Assembly: GCA_022695795.1 (NCBI GenBank)
Contig: MU404063.1
Coordinates: 62,001 to 126,000, forward strand
DNA length: 64,000 bases
Reading direction: 5' to 3'
Source of the DNA: Biscogniauxia marginata
Taxonomy: Eukaryota; Ascomycota; Sordariomycetes; Xylariales; Xylariaceae
The translations under genes were made by a program, and so were the position numbers. The notes beneath the pieces are model-generated. The model was not told the origin of the DNA and made no database searches. It saw nothing but the letters and a program-made list of their open reading frames with translations. Position 1 is the first letter of the stretch, and each line of letters begins with the position of its first letter. Shown one piece after another: positions 60,081 to 64,000 of the stretch.

Positions 60081-61166
60081 ATGGCACATCCACAGGAAAC
60101 CGATATTGAACTCGGCCAGCGCCAAGGATCTCTCTTCGAACCGCATAGAAACACCAATATTAGTTCGAAAACAAGTAAATTACATGTTTGGTTCCTACGG
60201 GTTAAAAATACTTTAATTGGCGCTCCTAAGAAAGACCGCAAAGCAAAATCAAGACAGAGTATAAACTAACCTAGCTTCAAGGGCTATGGCTCGACCGCTG
60301 ACTTGGCTTATGTAGTCGAAAACTACCCATCTGGATACCCCCGATTCTCAGCGCTCGTTGCATCACACGACTCGTTCCATATTTGCCGCCGGTTTTCCAT
60401 TCTTCGCACACGGCTCCTCCTACTTAAACAGGATAGATTGTCACTGCTAGAGAAGCGGTTAGAAAAGATCGATCGAGAAGAGGTTGCCCCGTTATGTCTT
60501 GGAAGCAGTCGAAGGGATACCAACAATGAGAGAAGCTCCGTTCTGTCGGAAATAGACAAGGCCTTGGCCGATTACGGTACGTTGTCACCTAAGTTTCCAG
60601 GCAAATATTAATAGCGGTATAGATGCATTAATAGAACGGAACCGCCGAATGCTTAGCTTTGAAACCGCTACGAATCGAGACGTGGCGAACTTGCAAAACT
60701 GGATCGACGGGAACGGCTGCATCGCCCGAGAAGAGACGGCATACCTGGAACAAGGTGAAGACCTTCTCACCGTAGCTTCTCCGAACGACAGCGCTATAAT
60801 ATGGTTAGGATTATTGGTAGAAAAGGGTCGGGTCTATCTCCGCGAGCGTTTCGGCCAGGTTAGAGGTCCGCACTTAGCACTACTAAGAAACAAATGCTAA
60901 ATATAGCAAAGCATCCCCGGCTCGACGTCTCAAGAGACCCGAACGTACACATATTCCCCCCGTCATCTACAGTGCGAGCAGCTCAAATTCTAATAACACC
61001 ATTTATTGTTTTTCTGCTCTTGGTTCCCGTCATTATTTGCTACTTTGTTAAGTACTTGCCGGCTAGATTATTTGTTATTATAACCGCCACTGCCGGCTTT
61101 ATTGCAGTGTTATCTAGCTTGACTAGAGCGAGGACTGCTGAGCTCGCCGTAGCAGGTGCAACGTAA
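60081..61166 (+). CDS. DUF6594-type membrane protein
   Basis: Member of a large fungal family of unknown function with C-terminal membrane segments. Model: 60081..60200, 60282..60576, 60623..60865 and 60907..61166, 305 aa. Family landmarks in order: ENYPSGYPRFSALVASHDS, RRFSILRTRLLLLKQDRLS with LLEKRLEKIDREE, RRMLSFETATNRDVANLQNW, IAREETAYLEQGEDLL, DPNVHI, then two hydrophobic segments (ILITPFIVFLLLVPVIICYF and LFVIITATAGFIAVLSSL) and a final TAELAVAGAT. The first intron (GTTAAA donor, CTAAC branch 12 nt before the acceptor) is needed because the frame reads a TAA at 60267 if it is not spliced. The last intron is only 41 nt with a GTCCGC donor, so that joint is less sure. No reaction is known for the family. 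The neighbour downstream is a CHAT protein. Confidence 0.8.
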
Positions 61167-62361
61167 GGACACACATACCTTACCCTACTGACTCGGAATA
61201 TCGAACGCTATAACTAAACTGCTACTGTGTCGACAGATATACAACAGTTCTAATCGTTTTTATCTCGAACACAAATGCCCCTGCGAATTAATAGAGATTT
61301 TATATGCTTGTTACGTATCCAGTTGATTACTTTCATTTAGATGGGATGAAGAAATGAGGATAGGATAAAGTGTATTGGTCCAAGCGTGAATCTGTAGGTA
61401 GGCGAAGCCCAGCTATATATATACACAGGAGGCCTAATAGGACCGTATAGTAGAGGGTAGCCCCATATCTCAACAGCTTTCCGTAAAATAGTACTGGCAT
61501 GAAGAGCCAGTCACGGACGGGATTGGCGATACGTTACGTCAGAATTGCGTAACGAATCCGAGTTTGGTCATGCTCTGTTATACTGAAGAAGTTTCGTGGA
61601 GGCTCATTAGCATATGGATAATGTTGGTTGATTTAAAGATATAAATATGCATACAGTTAATACAAAGTATCCATGTTAGTTTAAGGTTCCATAGAGAAAA
61701 AGACTCCGAGGGGAGTGATAACAATAAATTCTTCAGGCGTTTAGTTTCTTTCTGGAATATCGGACGTGTCACCGCAGGTGGTTAGTCGACAAGGCCTTGG
61801 TACAATGCCGGATATACTACGCGAAGACTAGTCACATGCGGGATAAATAGTGTAGAATAATTTAATGCCTAGAATTTACATAATGATGGAAGGAATGAAT
61901 ATATAAAATCAGGATTTTTCTTAAATGGCTAGTCATTTCTTCTTCCAGGCATAGTTAGTTTAAGTCTATAGCCATCAACAACAGCCGTCAACGAAGATAT
62001 AGTAGCTTCTGACTACTATTGATACGTAATTGAGATGGTACGTGACAGGTAAATCGCGGCCCATACATACTGCCAAGCTGCCATGTAGTTTACTATACCT
62101 CCTCGAACTTTAACAACATGTTCGGGTATATACTATTGAAATATGGGGCTATACGACCCTTGTCTCCTGTATCTACATATATATAGGAGGGCGAAGCTCT
62201 CCTATCTAGACTCCTACCTTGAACTAATACACTCAATCCTATCCTCACATCTTCCTCTCATCTCAATATATACTGCCTCGACTTGGTTAAGTTCCAGTCA
62301 ACGCTCGACATAGACATTTCCATTTGCAATTTACCTCACGACCTATCTTTCGATACTTAGT
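61167..62361. other. AT-rich spacer
   Basis: No gene recognised. A small inverted repeat TAGGAG...CTCCTA lies at about 62183-62202. The last part is the 3' flank of the CHAT gene. Confidence 0.5.
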
Positions 62362-64000
62362 CTAAACACCAAAATGGATGTAGGGAACCCAGTAAAAGTT
62401 TTTCACTCCCTTAGCCTCCTTCACCTCAGCCTCCGAATCTAGCAACGTGGCATCCCTATCCTGCCCCTCCTTGATCTCTCTATCTCGCAGCGTTCTGATG
62501 GCTCGGTGGAGGCCCCGACAGACCGCGACATCCGTCATCCCTTCGTCCCGCAACGTCTCATAAAGAACCTTCGCCACATCGACACAATGCATATCCGACA
62601 CTTCCCAAAGTGTCCCGACAACATGTCGGAAGCCCGCGAGCTGGAAGGCGCTCACGAGATGGATTCCCTCGTCGGCAAGATTATCTACCTTATTAGACCC
62701 CGTCGAGCACGCCGACAGGTAGCTGAGGAACGGCGGGGACTCGTTCTCCTGCAGCCTATGGTCGCGCAGGTCTCCTACAGTTAGCGGGTCGGATGCCCAA
62801 TCCTCAAGAAGCAACCGGCTCCGCGAAGGCTCCATGGGATCCGACTCCCCGTGCCCTGCAAAGTGGAATATTTTACACCTGCCTAGGTGTTTGAGCACAT
62901 CAGCTTTGCGCGACGCTGGCCTGATCGGCCGTAGCTGGAGCTCCGGACATAGCTCGCTAAGCATCTCTACTTCGTCTGCGGCAGAGGGGAGGATTCGGTT
63001 CGCGAGCAGGCCTGGCGTCTCGCGCATGGCGATCAGAAGAGCACAGTCAGATGAAGGTTTTACGGGGTCGCAAATGCGGCGGCGGCGGCCGTGGATCAAG
63101 GCCTTGATCGACGGGGCGTACGAAGACATGACTCTATCCAGTACCGTCTCAGTAGACCCTGGCATGTGTATTCCGGCTGCGTGGAGTGGTAGCTGACTTA
63201 GGAGTCCGGTAGGAATCCACCATACGTGGGGAGGGTCACTAGAGCTAGGCTTCTTACAACCCAGTATGTCTAGGCATGGGCGGCAAACAACATCCCAGAG
63301 CCACTCCAACATTGTGGCCATGGGAAAATTGGTTGCATGGGACGATCGTAGGTCCTTGGCCCATTTTTCGGCATCCTGTAGTTTCAATCCAGACAATTCC
63401 AGCACCCTGATTTGACTGCTCTCAATGATAAACGCGTCGCACCGATAGGGGCTCAAATTAATAACAACAATAGGATCTGGATCTGCTACAGCCATCAACT
63501 CATCCCGGTCCGGCGGCAGCAGGAAGCGGCCGAATTCGGGTTTGGCGCGAATCGTCGTCATGAGTTTGCTGAACTTTTCATCTGCTTCACGACGTTGTTT
63601 AGCTTGCGTTTCCCAGGTAGACATATCATCGCCAGGTAAAACCCCGGGCGAGTCTAGCTCGTCTCGTAGGGATACAAACTCGTCTGCCAAGGCAGGGTAT
63701 TTCTGGTGAAGATCTGAGATATCTACGCGCATATCCATCAGCAGCCCAGCAATGATACCGCGACCAAGTTCGAGGAGCCGCAACGCATTATCGGCCCCTT
63801 TCCCTGCATTTAAAGACGCGGCCACCCCCATAGAAGCTAATCCAGCAAAGTCTGTAAGCATATGCTGCTTATCGGTATGCTGTAATAATCGCGGGCTTAC
63901 GGCAGGAAGAAGCTTAATAGCGTCTTCCAGCAACTGACTTGATTCTTCCCACTCGAATCGCAATGCCAAAATGTGAGCGGCTTTAAGAGCTACCCGGATA
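62362..64000 (-). CDS. CHAT-domain protein (TPR-CHAT type), 5' partial
   Basis: CHAT domains are caspase-fold cysteine peptidase-like modules usually carried after tetratricopeptide repeats. The frame is open to the right edge, so the N-terminus is missing; about 545 C-terminal residues are visible without an intron. The first visible part is helical and fits the linker after TPRs (WEESSQLLEDAIKLLPAVSP, GKGADNALRLLELGRGIIAG). The CHAT domain fills roughly the last 300 residues, beginning around VWWIPTGLLSQLPLHAAGIH. The predicted catalytic His is in KIFHFAGHGESDP and the catalytic Cys in FLSYLSACSTG; both are present. LAGFRHVVGTLWEVSD and NFYWVPYIHFGV complete the domain, the end matching the family's typical finish. 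Role in this fungus is unknown. CHAT proteins elsewhere activate partner effectors by cleavage, which is family knowledge, not shown here. Confidence 0.9.
   Translation of the reverse strand, partial: IRVALKAAHILALRFEWEESSQLLEDAIKLLPAVSPRLLQHTDKQHMLTDFAGLASMGVAASLNAGKGADNALRLLELGRGIIAGLLMDMRVDISDLHQKYPALADEFVSLRDELDSPGVLPGDDMSTWETQAKQRREADEKFSKLMTTIRAKPEFGRFLLPPDRDELMAVADPDPIVVINLSPYRCDAFIIESSQIRVLELSGLKLQDAEKWAKDLRSSHATNFPMATMLEWLWDVVCRPCLDILGCKKPSSSDPPHVWWIPTGLLSQLPLHAAGIHMPGSTETVLDRVMSSYAPSIKALIHGRRRRICDPVKPSSDCALLIAMRETPGLLANRILPSAADEVEMLSELCPELQLRPIRPASRKADVLKHLGRCKIFHFAGHGESDPMEPSRSRLLLEDWASDPLTVGDLRDHRLQENESPPFLSYLSACSTGSNKVDNLADEGIHLVSAFQLAGFRHVVGTLWEVSDMHCVDVAKVLYETLRDEGMTDVAVCRGLHRAIRTLRDREIKEGQDRDATLLDSEAEVKEAKGVKNFYWVPYIHFGV

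Noticed and set aside
60267..60269. In-frame TAA in the DUF6594-like gene, first read as a nonsense mutation (CAA to TAA, RIP-like)
   Set aside because: A phase-0 intron 60201-60281 with a GTTAAA donor and a CTAAC branch 12 nt before the acceptor removes the stop and gives a 305-aa protein of normal family length.

Overview
The window is nuclear DNA of a filamentous ascomycete (Pezizomycotina, probably Sordariomycetes and perhaps Xylariales). The evidence is: genes split by short GT-AG introns (mostly 45-140 nt) with CTAAC/CTRAC branch sites close to the acceptor, single-gene transcription units on both strands, an ER chaperone ending in HDEL, orthologues of yeast trafficking and chaperone genes, and fungal families such as the DUF6594-type membrane proteins and TPR-CHAT proteins. 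Exon models come from reading splice sites and checking that each joined CDS stays in frame. The class and order assignment is inference.

Layout. 1-53.5 kb is mostly conserved core genome: a ribose-phosphate diphosphokinase cut by the left edge; PEX11 (peroxisome proliferation); a GIT1-like MFS permease; KAR2/BiP (ER Hsp70); a decayed berberine-bridge-type FAD oxidase; HBS1 (ribosome rescue GTPase); VPS27 (ESCRT-0) divergent from DOA4 (ubiquitin hydrolase); a long-chain acyl-CoA synthetase; CCT5 (TRiC subunit); an AZUL-HECT ubiquitin ligase; REI1 (60S maturation); a methionine-R-sulfoxide reductase with an apparent GC-AG intron; an ArfGAP; SFT1 (Golgi SNARE); and YSC84 (actin patch SH3 protein). 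Two doubtful or orphan ORFs lie among them, near 31 kb and 45 kb.

53.5-64 kb looks different: longer and more AT-rich spacers, and mostly lineage-specific genes. These are an orphan with a C-terminal Trp/Cys/His motif, a protein with a retropepsin-like segment lacking the D-T/S-G active site, a DUF6594-type membrane protein, and a CHAT-domain (caspase-fold) protein running off the right edge with its His/Cys dyad intact. This is the likeliest place for a self/non-self or cell-death type system, but the window shows only part of it.

Functional themes. Ubiquitin-dependent membrane traffic recurs: VPS27 recognises ubiquitinated cargo, DOA4 removes ubiquitin from the same cargo, and an ArfGAP, a Golgi SNARE and an actin-patch protein follow in one block. 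Proteostasis is the second theme (KAR2, CCT5, HBS1, REI1, HECT ligase, MsrB). No tRNA, rRNA, CRISPR or intact transposon was recognised. Intergenic DNA is rich in TAGG/CCTA low-complexity tracts.
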